From: AP-15 sp963716115 | GTDB taxonomy: Bacteria; Pseudomonadota; Alphaproteobacteria; ATCC43930; CGMCC-115725 | Length of the DNA: 64,000 nucleotides | Direction of reading: 5' to 3' | Assembly: GCA_963716115.1 (NCBI GenBank) | Contig: CAVQSZ010000020.1 | Span: 186,001 to 250,000, forward strand | Shown here: positions 1 through 8,281 of the stretch, in pieces | Position numbering within the stretch: the first letter of the stretch is position 1 | How the letters are laid out: every line of letters begins with the position of its first letter | The notes under the pieces: model-generated | Seen by the model: only the letters and a program-made list of their open reading frames with translations | What the model was told of the DNA's origin: nothing | The model's database searches: none | Position numbers and translations under genes: made by a program

Positions 1-820
1 GAAACGCCTTCAGCGCGCGGATCGCCAGCACGCGGGGGGCGCCGTCGATCGGGCTGTCCATCACCACCGTGCCGGCGATGTCGTGGGCCAGGATGTCCTT
101 GAACGGCGGCAGCTCGGCATAGCTCTGCCCGACCGCGGCGTCGCTGTGCGGGTAGCGGGCGAGCACGACGCCGTCGCGCAGATGCAGCAGGATGGCGCCG
201 TTCTCGCTGAGCTCGACGGCCTTATAGAAATCCTCGAAATAGCGCAGGTTGAGAAACGCGATCGCGGCGCCCTCGAACCCGCCGTCGCGGCCGACGATCC
301 GGCGCATCATCAGCGCCGTCCATTGGCCGTCCCGGCCGCGCAGCGGCTCGCTGAACCGCAGCCCCGGCTCGGGCCGGGCCGCGAGGCTCTCGACCAGCGC
401 GCGGGCCTCCGCCGGCGGCTCGGCGGCGGGCCCGGCCCGCGACGAATAGAGGATCCGCCCGGACGGATCGGCGATCGCGATCTCGCTGACCTGCCTGACC
501 CCGTCGATCTGCCGCCGCAGCAGCCCGTCGAACGCCTGCGCGTCGACCGGCGGCGTCGCGCGCAAGGTTTGCAGCGTCTCGATCGCGTTGCGCAGGCTGA
601 AATCGACGGTCTCGACGGCGCGCCCGGTCTGCTCGGCCAAGACCATGTCGAGCCGCGCCATCTGCCGCTCGGTGTCGGCGATGATCGAGGCGCGCGCCAG
701 CATCAGCTGCTGCGCCGTGGCCCCGAGGATCAGCAGCAGCACGACGACCGCCAGCGCCTGCAGCGATCGGCTGACCGAGAGGAAGCCGCGCTGCCGATGG
801 GCCGTACCCTCGCCGCTCAT
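1..820 (-). CDS. Cache-domain membrane sensor, N-terminal part (cut by window edge)
   Basis: The reading frame runs open from an ATG at 820 to the window edge and gives about 273 residues of the N-terminus. A hydrophobic helix at about residues 19-42 follows a short basic cytoplasmic stretch. After it comes an extracytoplasmic region with the look of a double Cache (PDC-like) fold, including 'DPSGRILYSS', 'FLNLRYFEDFYKAV' and 'LARYPHSDAAVGQSY'. Proteins with this front end usually continue into a diguanylate cyclase, histidine kinase or chemotaxis output domain, which lies outside the window and cannot be named. The frame extends upstream of 820 for some 50 codons without a usable ATG or GTG, so 820 is the best start. 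The gene diverges from the toxin-antitoxin pair to its right. Confidence 0.75.
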   Translation of the reverse strand, partial: MSGEGTAHRQRGFLSVSRSLQALAVVVLLLILGATAQQLMLARASIIADTERQMARLDMVLAEQTGRAVETVDFSLRNAIETLQTLRATPPVDAQAFDGLLRRQIDGVRQVSEIAIADPSGRILYSSRAGPAAEPPAEARALVESLAARPEPGLRFSEPLRGRDGQWTALMMRRIVGRDGGFEGAAIAFLNLRYFEDFYKAVELSENGAILLHLRDGVVLARYPHSDAAVGQSYAELPPFKDILAHDIAGTVVMDSPIDGAPRVLAIRALKAF

Positions 821-997
821 TGCGCCCGCCAGGACCGGTTCGTCGCCATTCAACTCCGGATAGCCGATCAGGGCAACGACAGCGCCGGACGCGTCCGCGA
901 AGGCCGCTGTCGCCGGATCCGCCGGCGTGGTTCGGAGCGCGGCGAATCTGCTGGAAGATATGCCTGAACAAGCATAGATCAGACGAGGTTCGAGCGA

Positions 998-1408
998 ATG
1001 GCAAAACCGCCAGCCAGAGATCCAGCCAGAGATCAGGCCAAGCCCGTGCGGTGGGTCGGCAGCAGCAAGGAGGATTTGAGCGGCTTCCCGGAGGAGACAC
1101 GGCGGCGGATCGGCGGTGCGCTGTGGGAGGCGCAGATCGGCGGCAAGGCGCCCTACGCGAAGCCGTTGAAAGGGTTTGGCGATGCCGGCGTGATCGAGAT
1201 CGTCGACGATTTCGACGGTGACACGTACCGCGCTGTTTACACCGTGCGATTTGCCGAGGCCGTTTATGTGCTTCACGCCTTCCAGAAGAAATCCAAGCGG
1301 GGCATCGCCACGCCCGCGGCCGAATTGGGCCTGATCGACCGACGACTCAAACGAGCGAGAGAGGATTACGGGCAATGGCCGGGAAGCGAGAAGCCGCCAT
1401 CACGGTAA
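998..1408 (+). CDS. higB: HigB-like RelE/ParE-family toxin
   Basis: The 136-residue protein has the pattern of the Gp49/HigB branch of the RelE/ParE superfamily: a basic N-terminus, a central 'YRAVYTVRFAEAVYVLHAF' beta-hairpin and the basic 'QKKSKRGIATP' segment that carries the RNase site in this family. Known members are ribosome-dependent mRNA endonucleases neutralised by a partner encoded downstream. The next gene starts inside this one (34-base overlap) and encodes an HTH protein, which is the toxin-first order typical of higBA. The fold and family are clear; activity on mRNA is inferred from the family. Confidence 0.85.
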   Translation: MAKPPARDPARDQAKPVRWVGSSKEDLSGFPEETRRRIGGALWEAQIGGKAPYAKPLKGFGDAGVIEIVDDFDGDTYRAVYTVRFAEAVYVLHAFQKKSKRGIATPAAELGLIDRRLKRAREDYGQWPGSEKPPSR

Positions 1409-1725
1409 CAGAGGGCAGCGGCAATGTTTTCGCCGACATGGGGTTGCCGGAACCCGAGGAGGAGCTGACCAAGGCGCAGCTGGCGAGCCATATCCGGCAG
1501 GTGATCAAGCGCCGGCGTCTGACCCAGGCCGCCGCGGCGTCGCTGATGGGCATTGACCAGCCGAAGGTTTCGGCCCTCCTCAACGGACGGCTTGCGAACT
1601 TCTCCAGCGAGCGCCTGATGCGGTTGCTGACCGCGCTCGGCCAGGATGTGGAGATCTCCGTCAAGACGAAGCCGCGCACTCGCGCTTACGGCTGTATCCG
1701 CGTCGTCGGCGACGCACACACATGA
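1375..1725 (+). CDS. higA: HigA-like XRE-family antitoxin
   Basis: This 116-residue protein carries a Cro/C1-type helix-turn-helix at about residues 37-85, with 'LTQAAAASLMGIDQPKVS' spanning the two DNA-contact helices and 'LLNGRLANFSSERLMRLL' after it. The acidic N-terminal part, 'FADMGLPEPEEELTKAQL', matches the usual entry into the HTH_37-type antitoxin domain. It overlaps the 3' end of the toxin gene by 34 bases, so the two are translationally coupled. By family it should bind and block the toxin and repress the shared promoter between 820 and 998. Confidence 0.85.
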   Translation: MAGKREAAITVTEGSGNVFADMGLPEPEEELTKAQLASHIRQVIKRRRLTQAAAASLMGIDQPKVSALLNGRLANFSSERLMRLLTALGQDVEISVKTKPRTRAYGCIRVVGDAHT

Positions 1726-1797
1726 TGACGCGTGCTGCCGCAACCTGCCCGGCCCAAAGCACGCAGGGTTCTGTTTCCCGTCAGAAAGGGCGCCGCG

Positions 1798-2919
1798 ATG
1801 GCCAAAAACGGCTTCAAGCTGATCGACGCCGAGATGCATGTGATGGAGCCGACCGATCTGTGGCGGCGCTACATCGACCCCGAGTTCCGGGCGCGCGCGC
1901 CGCGGCGGCTCGACGAGCGCCGCTGGGACATCCGCACCCTGGTCGAGGGCGAGGTCATGGCGGCGATGCCGGGCGGCGACTGGCCGGCCCTGAGCGACGC
2001 CGAGGAGACGGCGCTCGCGCTGCGCTACGCCGAGGAGATCGCGCGCAATTTCGACCCGGAGTCCCAGCTCCGCGCGATGGACAAGGAAGGGCTCGACCTG
2101 GCGATCCTCTATCCGACCTCGGCCATGTACGTGACCGCCTTCACCCGCATGGACCCGCGTTTCGCCGCGGCCGCCTGCCGCGCCTACAACGACTGGCTGC
2201 ACGACTACATCGCCGCCGCCGACCCGAAGCGGATGTTCGGCGCCGCGGCCGTCTCCGCCCATGACGTCGAGAGCGCCGTCGCCGAGACCCGCCGCGCCGT
2301 GGGCGGCCTCGGCATGAAGGCCATATTTCTGCGCCCGAACCTCTACAACGACCGGCCCTGGCATGACCCCTATTACGACCCGCTGTGGGCCGTGTGCCAG
2401 GAGCTCGATGTCCCGGTCGGGTTTCACGAAACCACCGGCTCGCGGATGAAGGCGGCCGGGACCGACCGCTTCAACAGCATGGGCATCGTGCACATCTCGA
2501 CCCATTCGATGGAGCAGATGCTGGCCGCCATGGATTTGATCATGGGCGGCGTCATGGAGCGCTTCCCGCGGCTGCGGTTCGCCTTTCTCGAAGGGCAGTG
2601 CGGCTGGCTGCCGTTCTGGCTGCATCGCATGGACGAGCATTACGAATGGCGCGAGCCCTACGGCGAGATGACGCATCTCTCGATGCCGCCGTCGGAATAT
2701 TTCCGCCGGCAGGGGTTCTGCGCCGTCGAATGCGACGAGGGCTTCGTCACCCACGTCGTCGACGCGATCGGCGACGACTGCCTCGTCACCACGACCGACT
2801 ACCCGCACGGCGATTCGAAATACCCCAACGCGATGGATCTGTTCCTGTCGCTGAAGCTCAGCGACCGCAGCAAGCAGAAGATCCTGTGGGACAACGCGCT
2901 GCGCCTCTACGCGCTGTAG
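1798..2919 (+). CDS. Amidohydrolase family protein (ACMSD / amidohydrolase-2 type)
   Basis: The 373-residue enzyme belongs to the metal-dependent amidohydrolase-2 group (ACMSD, resorcylate decarboxylase and relatives). Probable metal and active-site residues are H14 in 'DAEMHVMEP', the His in 'GFHETTG' near 210, the 'HISTHS' histidines and D334 in 'TTDYPHGDSKYPN'. The start at 1798 is chosen over an upstream ATG at 1732 because an 'AGAAAGGG' ribosome site precedes it and homology begins there. The family mixes hydrolases and non-oxidative decarboxylases acting on aromatic or ring-opened substrates, so the substrate cannot be stated. A second family member lies 1.3 kb downstream, and a hydroxyacid-dehydrogenase-like gene sits between, suggesting one small catabolic group. 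Confidence 0.85.
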   Translation: MAKNGFKLIDAEMHVMEPTDLWRRYIDPEFRARAPRRLDERRWDIRTLVEGEVMAAMPGGDWPALSDAEETALALRYAEEIARNFDPESQLRAMDKEGLDLAILYPTSAMYVTAFTRMDPRFAAAACRAYNDWLHDYIAAADPKRMFGAAAVSAHDVESAVAETRRAVGGLGMKAIFLRPNLYNDRPWHDPYYDPLWAVCQELDVPVGFHETTGSRMKAAGTDRFNSMGIVHISTHSMEQMLAAMDLIMGGVMERFPRLRFAFLEGQCGWLPFWLHRMDEHYEWREPYGEMTHLSMPPSEYFRRQGFCAVECDEGFVTHVVDAIGDDCLVTTTDYPHGDSKYPNAMDLFLSLKLSDRSKQKILWDNALRLYAL

Positions 2920-3252
2920 GCGTCCGACCGCCGTCACCCCCGCGAAAGCGCAGGGGTGTCCAGAGCAACTGCCGCGGCATTGGACCAGCCGGATTTCGGT
3001 GTCCACGTGCGACAGAATTGTAAAGTCGTCTTGGACCGGGCTTGTCCCGTCCTTCGCGACGCACTTCGCGGCGTCCACAGCCAAGACGTAGATGCGCGGA
3101 TCAAGTCCGCGCAAGACGGCCTGAAATTGTTTCAGTACGAAATCAAACATGCACTGCGATTGCAGCTTTCAATTTTCCCCGGACAACTCTGCGCTTTGGC
3201 GGGAATGACGAGAAGGTTGTCGACATTCGTGGAATGGATCGGACACTGAGAC
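2920..3252. repeat. Gene-free stretch with three palindromic intergenic repeats
   Basis: No convincing gene is present in these 333 bases. Three strong inverted repeats can be read: CACCCC...GGGGTG at 2935-2958 with an AAAG-type loop, GGACCGGG/CCCGTCC around 3033-3052, and a perfect 7-bp stem GCGCGGA/TCCGCGC at 3094-3112 with loop TCAAG. The wording resembles the dispersed palindromic elements common in Bradyrhizobium-like genomes. None is followed by a T-run, so they are better read as repeat elements than as intrinsic terminators. The right-hand part, from about 3120 to 3240, is visibly richer in A and T. Confidence 0.6.
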
Positions 3253-4152
3253 ATGAAGATCGGGTTTATCGGGGTCGGCAACATCGGGGCGCCGATCGCC
3301 GGCCAATTGCTGGCCGCCGGCCACGCCCTCGCCGTCCACGACATCCGGCGCGAGGCGGCCGATGCGCTGGTCGCGGCGGGCGCGGCCTGGGCCGGGACGC
3401 CGGCGGCGCTTGCCGCGGACAGCGAGGTCGTCGCCACCTGCCTGCCGGGGCCGCCGGAGATGGAGCGGGTCTGCCTCGGCCCGGACGGCATCGTCGCGCA
3501 TCTGAGGCCGGGAGCGCTCTACCTCGACCACACCACCAACGCGCCGGCGCTGGTGCGCCGCGTCCATGCGATGCTCGCCGCCAAGGGTGTGGCGATGCTC
3601 GACGCGCCGGTCAGCGGCGGCATGGAGGGCGCCCGCGCCCGCGACCTCCTGGTCATGGCGGGCGGCGAGCCGGCCGACTTCGAGCGCGCCCGCCCGCTGC
3701 TCGAGGCGATCGCCAAGCGCGTCATCCATGCCGGCGGCATCGGCACGGGGTCGATCGCCAAGATCATGCACAACAGCGCGAGCTTCACCCTCGACCTCGT
3801 GATGGCCGAATGCTGGACCGCCGGGGTCAAGGCCGGGATCGACGCGGCGAAGATCGTCGAGGTGTTCAACGAAGCGGCGCTCGGCCGCATGATGAGCCTC
3901 AAGGTGCGGCTGCCGGCCACTTACTTGCGCGGCGATTTCGCGCCGCGGTTCGCGCTGGCATTGGCGCGCAAGGATCTGGGGCTGGCGCTCGATCTGGCGC
4001 GAGAAACCGAGACGCCGATGCGGCTCGCCGCCATCTGCGAGGCGGAGATGATCGAGGCGATGGCGCGCGGCTGGGCCGACCGCGACGCATCGATCTTCCT
4101 CACCCTGCAGGAGGAGCGCGCGAAGGTTGAGGTCCGCCTGCCGCCCGGATGA
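3253..4152 (+). CDS. 3-hydroxyisobutyrate-dehydrogenase-family NAD(P) oxidoreductase
   Basis: The 299-residue protein starts directly with a Rossmann fold (GxGxxG as 'GFIGVGNIG', residues 4-12). It carries the substrate-binding signature 'DAPVSGGMEGA' near residue 117 and the catalytic lysine K170 in 'GSIAKIMHNSA'. This is the beta-hydroxyacid dehydrogenase family (3-hydroxyisobutyrate, tartronate semialdehyde, 6-phosphogluconate and similar). Family membership is certain; the substrate is not. The asparagine that usually follows the lysine by three or four residues is present as 'HNSA'. It lies between two amidohydrolases in the same direction and may oxidise or reduce a product of theirs. 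Confidence 0.85.
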   Translation: MKIGFIGVGNIGAPIAGQLLAAGHALAVHDIRREAADALVAAGAAWAGTPAALAADSEVVATCLPGPPEMERVCLGPDGIVAHLRPGALYLDHTTNAPALVRRVHAMLAAKGVAMLDAPVSGGMEGARARDLLVMAGGEPADFERARPLLEAIAKRVIHAGGIGTGSIAKIMHNSASFTLDLVMAECWTAGVKAGIDAAKIVEVFNEAALGRMMSLKVRLPATYLRGDFAPRFALALARKDLGLALDLARETETPMRLAAICEAEMIEAMARGWADRDASIFLTLQEERAKVEVRLPPG

Positions 4153-4229
4153 CCGGCTTGCGCTCCGCGACCGCCGCCGGCACTATCGCGGCAGCCATGC
4201 GAAAATGCATTGCGCAGCGGAGGAACAGA

Positions 4230-5369
4230 ATGGCCGACCAGCTGATCTCCTGCGACGACCATATGGATTTGGGCCAGCTGCCGGCCGATCTGTGGACGGC
4301 GCGGCTGCCGGCGGCGCTGCGCGCCCGCGCGCCCCATATCGAGGAGCGCGACGGCTTGGCGGTCTGGGTTTGCGACGGCAAGGTCTGGGGCAGCTGGTCC
4401 GGCAAGCAGCAGGGCCTCGAGCAGCTGTCGCGGCCAAAGCCGCTCTACAACGCCTTCGACCGCGGCGGGATCGTCGACCAGAGCCAGCGCCGCCCGGCGG
4501 TCGCCGAGCTGCGCTTGGCCGACATGGACCGCGATGGTGTCGAGACCCAGGTCATCTTCGGCCCGATCTTTCAGATCTCGACCGAGGACCCGGCGCTGCG
4601 GGTCGCCTGCTACCGCGTCTACAACGACTGGCTCCTGGAGTTCTGCGCCGCCGCCCCCGACCGGCTGATCGGCGTGCCGATGCTGCCCGAGACCCCGGAG
4701 GGCGCCACCGCGGAATTGCGGCGCCTCGCCCAAAAGGGCGGGGTGCGCCAAGTCACCCTGATGATCGCCAACATCAGCCCCAAGCTCGACGACCCGGCCT
4801 GGGAAGAGCTGTGGACCGCGCTCGAGGAGACCGGGATCATCCTCTCCTGGCACATCACGGTCTTTATCGGCAAGCCCGGCGACCGGGTCGCCGGCAAGAC
4901 CGCGAGCGTCTTCGAGAACACCAAATTCTTCATGGGCAATTTCCTGGAGCCGTTTGTCGACCTCTTCGCCTGGGGCATCCTCGAGCGCCACCCGAAGCTC
5001 AGGATGGTCATGGCCGAGGCCGGCACCGGCTGGCTGCCGTGGCTCGTGCAGGAGCTCGACTACCGCCACTGGCGGCTCTGGGAAGCCAAGGATTTCTGGG
5101 CCGACAAGGGCGGCATCCAGCTCGAGACCAAGCCCAGCGAATTGTTCAAGCGCCAGATCTGGGCGACCTTCCAGGAAGACTACGCGGCGATGTCGCTGAT
5201 CCCGTTCTTCGGGCCGGGCCACCTCCTGTGGGCCTCCGACTACCCCCACCCCGACAGCGTGTGGCCCAACTCGCGCGCCGCGATCGAGCGCCAGATGCAG
5301 AGCCTCTCCCCCGAAATGCGGAAGAAGCTCACCCACGACAACGCCGCCGCGCTCTACGGGCTGGGGTGA
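4230..5369 (+). CDS. Amidohydrolase family protein (amidohydrolase-2 type), second copy
   Basis: The 379-residue protein is another ACMSD-like metal-dependent hydrolase or decarboxylase. Visible motifs are H11 in 'CDDHMDLG', 'SWHITVF' near the middle and 'ASDYPHPDSVWPNS' near the C-terminus. An ATG at 4149 is in frame, but the start at 4230 is preferred because GGAGGAA at 4219-4225 lies just ahead and the conserved region begins there. It is clearly diverged from the gene at 1798, so it is a paralogue and not a recent copy. It follows the dehydrogenase by 77 bases and is probably in the same transcript. Confidence 0.85.
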   Translation: MADQLISCDDHMDLGQLPADLWTARLPAALRARAPHIEERDGLAVWVCDGKVWGSWSGKQQGLEQLSRPKPLYNAFDRGGIVDQSQRRPAVAELRLADMDRDGVETQVIFGPIFQISTEDPALRVACYRVYNDWLLEFCAAAPDRLIGVPMLPETPEGATAELRRLAQKGGVRQVTLMIANISPKLDDPAWEELWTALEETGIILSWHITVFIGKPGDRVAGKTASVFENTKFFMGNFLEPFVDLFAWGILERHPKLRMVMAEAGTGWLPWLVQELDYRHWRLWEAKDFWADKGGIQLETKPSELFKRQIWATFQEDYAAMSLIPFFGPGHLLWASDYPHPDSVWPNSRAAIERQMQSLSPEMRKKLTHDNAAALYGLG

Positions 5370-5567
5370 TCGGCCTGAGCGGCGGCGGGACCTGGCTCGA
5401 CGGGCCGGTGAGGCGCGCGGACCGCTGCCCAGCCCAACCCTGGGGTGACCGTTTGCGCTGGATGCCCACTCGAAAGGCCGCGCGACGGCGATTATGCCAA
5501 TTCAGCCCAGGTAATCCGCAAATCGTGGACTCGACAATCAAGCATACCCGTCCCCGATTGGCTTCTC

Positions 5568-5595
5568 TTGACACACCGACCGGCGGTGCTACGTT
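5568..5595 (+). promoter_or_regulatory. Candidate sigma-70 promoter for vapBC
   Basis: A perfect TTGACA hexamer lies at 5568-5573, and a weak -10 (TACGTT) follows at 5590-5595 after 16 bases. The vapB ATG is only eight bases beyond the -10, so a transcript from here would be nearly leaderless. The 233-base interval 5370-5602 otherwise holds nothing recognisable. Confidence 0.45.
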
Positions 5596-5602
5596 GGACG
5601 GC

Positions 5603-5860
5603 ATGGATATTCGCCTTGCACCTGACCAGGAAGCTCACCTGGCCGCGCTCGCCGCCAGCACCGGGCGCAGCGCCGCCGAGCTGGTGCAAGAAGCCCTGAC
5701 GGAATGGGAACAGCGGCAGGCGCAGGCCGAGCGTCCCGCGCCAATGAGACCGCGGCATACCCCGGCAGAGGCCGCCGCCCGAATTCTCGAGCTGCGCAAG
5801 GGCAATGTCTTGCCCGCCGGCACGACGATCAAAGACCTCATCAACCACGGACGGGCGTGA
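5603..5860 (+). CDS. vapB: VapB-like antitoxin
   Basis: The 85-residue protein opens with a ribbon-helix-helix DNA-binding domain ('MDIRLAPDQEAHLAALA', then 'GRSAAELVQEALTEWEQ'). It ends in the extended toxin-wrapping tail 'ILELRKGNVLPAGTTIKDL', typical of antitoxins paired with PIN-domain toxins. The ATG at 5603 is chosen because homology begins at once. The stop codon overlaps the GTG start of the toxin by four bases (GTGA), so the two are translationally coupled. It should bind its own promoter together with VapC. Confidence 0.85.
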   Translation: MDIRLAPDQEAHLAALAASTGRSAAELVQEALTEWEQRQAQAERPAPMRPRHTPAEAAARILELRKGNVLPAGTTIKDLINHGRA

Positions 5861-6267
5861 CCTTCGTCCTTGATAACTCCGTCGCCATGCGATGGTGTTT
5901 CGAGAACGCAGCGCATCCCTATGCCGACGGCATCCTGAATCGGCTGGCGACGGGCGAGGACGCGGCGGTGCCGGTGCTTTGGTTTTACGAGGCGAGCGCC
6001 GTGCTGGCGCGAGAGCAGAACCGGGGCAGCCTCGCCGCACCGAAGGCGGACCAGTTCATAGCCGAGTTGAGAGCATTGCGGATCGCGGCCGATGCGGAAA
6101 GCGCCGCACGGGTATTCAACGACGTGCACCAACTGGCGCTCACTTACCGGCTGACCTCCTACGATGCGGCCTATCTGGAATTGGCGCTTCGGCGCGGCCT
6201 GCCGGTCGCCACGCTGGATGACGAGCTGATCCGGGCAAGCAGGGCGGCGGGGGTTGCCGTGCTTTAG
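5857..6267 (+). CDS. vapC: VapC-like PIN-domain ribonuclease toxin
   Basis: The 136-residue PIN-domain protein shows the four acidic residues expected for magnesium binding: D6 in 'FVLDNSVA', E45 in 'FYEASAVLARE', D103 in 'SYDAAYLELA' and D121/D122 in 'TLDDELI'. VapC toxins are RNases that cut tRNA or rRNA when not held by VapB. The start is the GTG overlapping the vapB stop. Nothing suggests the catalytic site is broken, so the pair is probably functional. Confidence 0.9.
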   Translation: MTFVLDNSVAMRWCFENAAHPYADGILNRLATGEDAAVPVLWFYEASAVLAREQNRGSLAAPKADQFIAELRALRIAADAESAARVFNDVHQLALTYRLTSYDAAYLELALRRGLPVATLDDELIRASRAAGVAVL

Positions 6268-6580
6268 ACGGAAAAAATTTCGATCGGGCAAATTCGCACT
6301 TTGACGAGTGCTTCGCTGCGCTCCTGCCGCTACAGCAGCGGTAAAATTGCCACGATCGCATGGTATCCCGCGTCTTCCGCGGCGTGCGGGGAAAGGCGGG
6401 TTGGCGCATCGCGACGGCGGCAAACTCTGATCTCGCCCTGATAAAACAGGCAAATCAGGCGATGCGCGGCGCCTCGTCGGCTACACCATCGTCGTCGCGC
6501 AGGCGGGCGTTTCGGCCGGGGCGGCCGGTGGAAAGCGGCGGGGCGGGGGTGCGCGGGGCCTCCCCGCCCGCCTGCCGTGG
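6268..6580. other. Intergenic stretch without a recognisable gene
   Basis: These 313 bases lie between two convergent genes. I see no gene with support. A GCGGGG/CCCCGC stem at 6553-6567 could end transcripts of the minus-strand gene at 6581. A short CCGCT/AGCGG stem occurs at 6327-6341. The first part, 6270-6300, is unusually A/T-rich for this chromosome. Confidence 0.5.
6553..6567 (-). terminator. Candidate hairpin downstream of the gene ending at 6581
   Basis: A 6-bp perfect stem (GCGGGG/CCCCGC) with a 3-base loop lies 14 bases past the stop codon. It lacks a U-run, so it may only mark an mRNA 3' end. Confidence 0.3.
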
Positions 6581-8044
6581 CTAGGCCGCGTGAAGCAGCT
6601 CGAGCGCCTCCTCGTAGACGCTCATGTTCTTGCCGAAGGAGATCGCCGCCGCCTGGACGCCGCAGACCAGATGCATCCAGCGCCACGGCGCATGGGTGGC
6701 GTGAAACTCCTCGATGATCGCCTGATGATGCTTAAAGGCATGCATCTCGGTGAAATTGTCGTGGCACACGATCTGGGCGAGGCGCGCGATCAGCGCCTGC
6801 GGGTCATAGCCGCTGTTCACATATTGCTGGGCCAGGTTCACCGTCGCCCTGACCTCGGGAACCGCCCGCATCAGCCCCAGATTGCTGACCTTCGACCAGT
6901 CGGTCGGCGGCTGGTTGTAGATGCTGTGGGCGATTGTGTCGAGCAGCGCCTCCTGGCTTCGCGGCGGCAAGGCTGCGACAGCGGTCCAATCCGGCTGCGG
7001 CGCCGGCTGCAGCCGGGTCGCGGTCGACCGGATCTCCGGGCCCGAATGCCATGTCAGCAGCAGCAGCAGCTTGTTGCGCAGGCTAATGCCGTCCATCTTG
7101 AGCAAATAGCGCCGCAAGTTCGCGCTGGTGTGCAGGTGGACATCCATCGGATTGCCGCCGAGCGAGCGCAGGAAGAGACCGGCGGCCCCGATCGACAAGG
7201 CTTCGCCCGCACCCTCGAGCGACAGCCCGTCCGCCAGGGCTTTGGCCATCAGCGGCGGGATTTCGGCGAACACCTCGACCCGCCCGATGGCTTCCCCGAG
7301 CCCGCCGATCGCGGCGGTTTCGTCCTCGCCGCTCTGCTGGCGGGTGACCCGGGTCATCAGCTGATGCTCCTCGATCACCGCTTCGATCTCCGGGATCATC
7401 GGGGCGGTCGGGTAGCGCGCCACGTAGCGCACCGTAGGCCGCATCAGAACCGAAAAATACTCCGGATCGACCGATTCCGTCTCGAGGGCGCGCCACGTGA
7501 ACGCGGGAAAGGCAAAGTAATGGTCATCGACGACGTTTTTGGGAATCGCCACGCTCAGCAGCAGATCGAGCGCTTCGACCCGCGGCGCATGCTCCCACAG
7601 CCACAGGAAGAGATGATCGGCCTTGTTGCTCTCGCCGCGATTGACGGCGGCGAGGAAGGCCGCCTTGGTCGCCTCGACCCCGCCGGCGTCCTCCGGCGCG
7701 AACTCCAAGAGGGCATAGGGCCCCATCGCCGGGTGATGGATGTGCTTGTTCGACAGCGCCACATGCTGCAGGACGGGGACGAAGCGCTCCTCGCCCTCCA
7801 GGCGGTCGACCAGCTGCGACACCGCATGCAGGCCTACGAGCGGATGCAGCGGACCGCCGTGATGCCCCGGCGGCAGGTCGGTGGAGCGCGTCACCGCCAG
7901 CGCCGAGGCGGTCAGCATGGTCTGCGTCGGCACCCCTGCCCGCAGCTTTTCCAGCGTGCGATCCAGGATCTCGTCCGGGGGGGTTTCCTCGATGAACTGG
8001 ACCAGCGGCTCGATGGCGTCGGAAAAGTGGACACGTTGCGGCAT
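6581..8044 (-). CDS. Unrecognised 487-residue protein rich in conserved-looking histidines
   Basis: I do not recognise this family. The protein is soluble by appearance, with no signal peptide, and is mainly helical. Histidine clusters stand out: 'GHHGGPLHPLVGLHAVSQL', 'NKHIHHPAMGPYALLEF', 'NKADHLFLWLWEHAP', 'VIEEHQLM', 'TEMHAFKHHQAIIEEFHAT'. Paired histidines and carboxylates on helices could build a metal or haem site. A distant relation to questin-oxidase-like (DUF4243) proteins is only a guess. Its start region faces the cysteine synthase gene across a 237-base divergent gap, and the gene stands alone. Codon use matches its neighbours, so it appears native. Confidence 0.8.
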   Translation of the reverse strand: MPQRVHFSDAIEPLVQFIEETPPDEILDRTLEKLRAGVPTQTMLTASALAVTRSTDLPPGHHGGPLHPLVGLHAVSQLVDRLEGEERFVPVLQHVALSNKHIHHPAMGPYALLEFAPEDAGGVEATKAAFLAAVNRGESNKADHLFLWLWEHAPRVEALDLLLSVAIPKNVVDDHYFAFPAFTWRALETESVDPEYFSVLMRPTVRYVARYPTAPMIPEIEAVIEEHQLMTRVTRQQSGEDETAAIGGLGEAIGRVEVFAEIPPLMAKALADGLSLEGAGEALSIGAAGLFLRSLGGNPMDVHLHTSANLRRYLLKMDGISLRNKLLLLLTWHSGPEIRSTATRLQPAPQPDWTAVAALPPRSQEALLDTIAHSIYNQPPTDWSKVSNLGLMRAVPEVRATVNLAQQYVNSGYDPQALIARLAQIVCHDNFTEMHAFKHHQAIIEEFHATHAPWRWMHLVCGVQAAAISFGKNMSVYEEALELLHAA

Positions 8045-8281
8045 GGTTTCTCTCCGTAGGCCTTCTTGGTTTTCCGGACGATCGTCGCGCGCGCCGCGGC
8101 AAGTGTCAACGTCGCAGACAACTTTGCGCGTCTCATCTGCGCCGATCGCGAGGGTGATCGTCCCGGACGGCCCGCGAGCCGCCGCCAGGGGCGCATTTCG
8201 GGGGCGTGGGCGCGGGCTTGCGCCGGCGGTTGGCGCGCCCGATAGTCAGGGCGGGCGGTGCGGGCCGGGAGAGGGAAAGAG

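Noticed and set aside
222..1100. A minus-strand frame near the left edge with an ATG at 1100.
   Set aside because: It is out of frame with the Cache-domain sensor and reads as an Arg/Gly-rich shadow; the real frame starts at 820.
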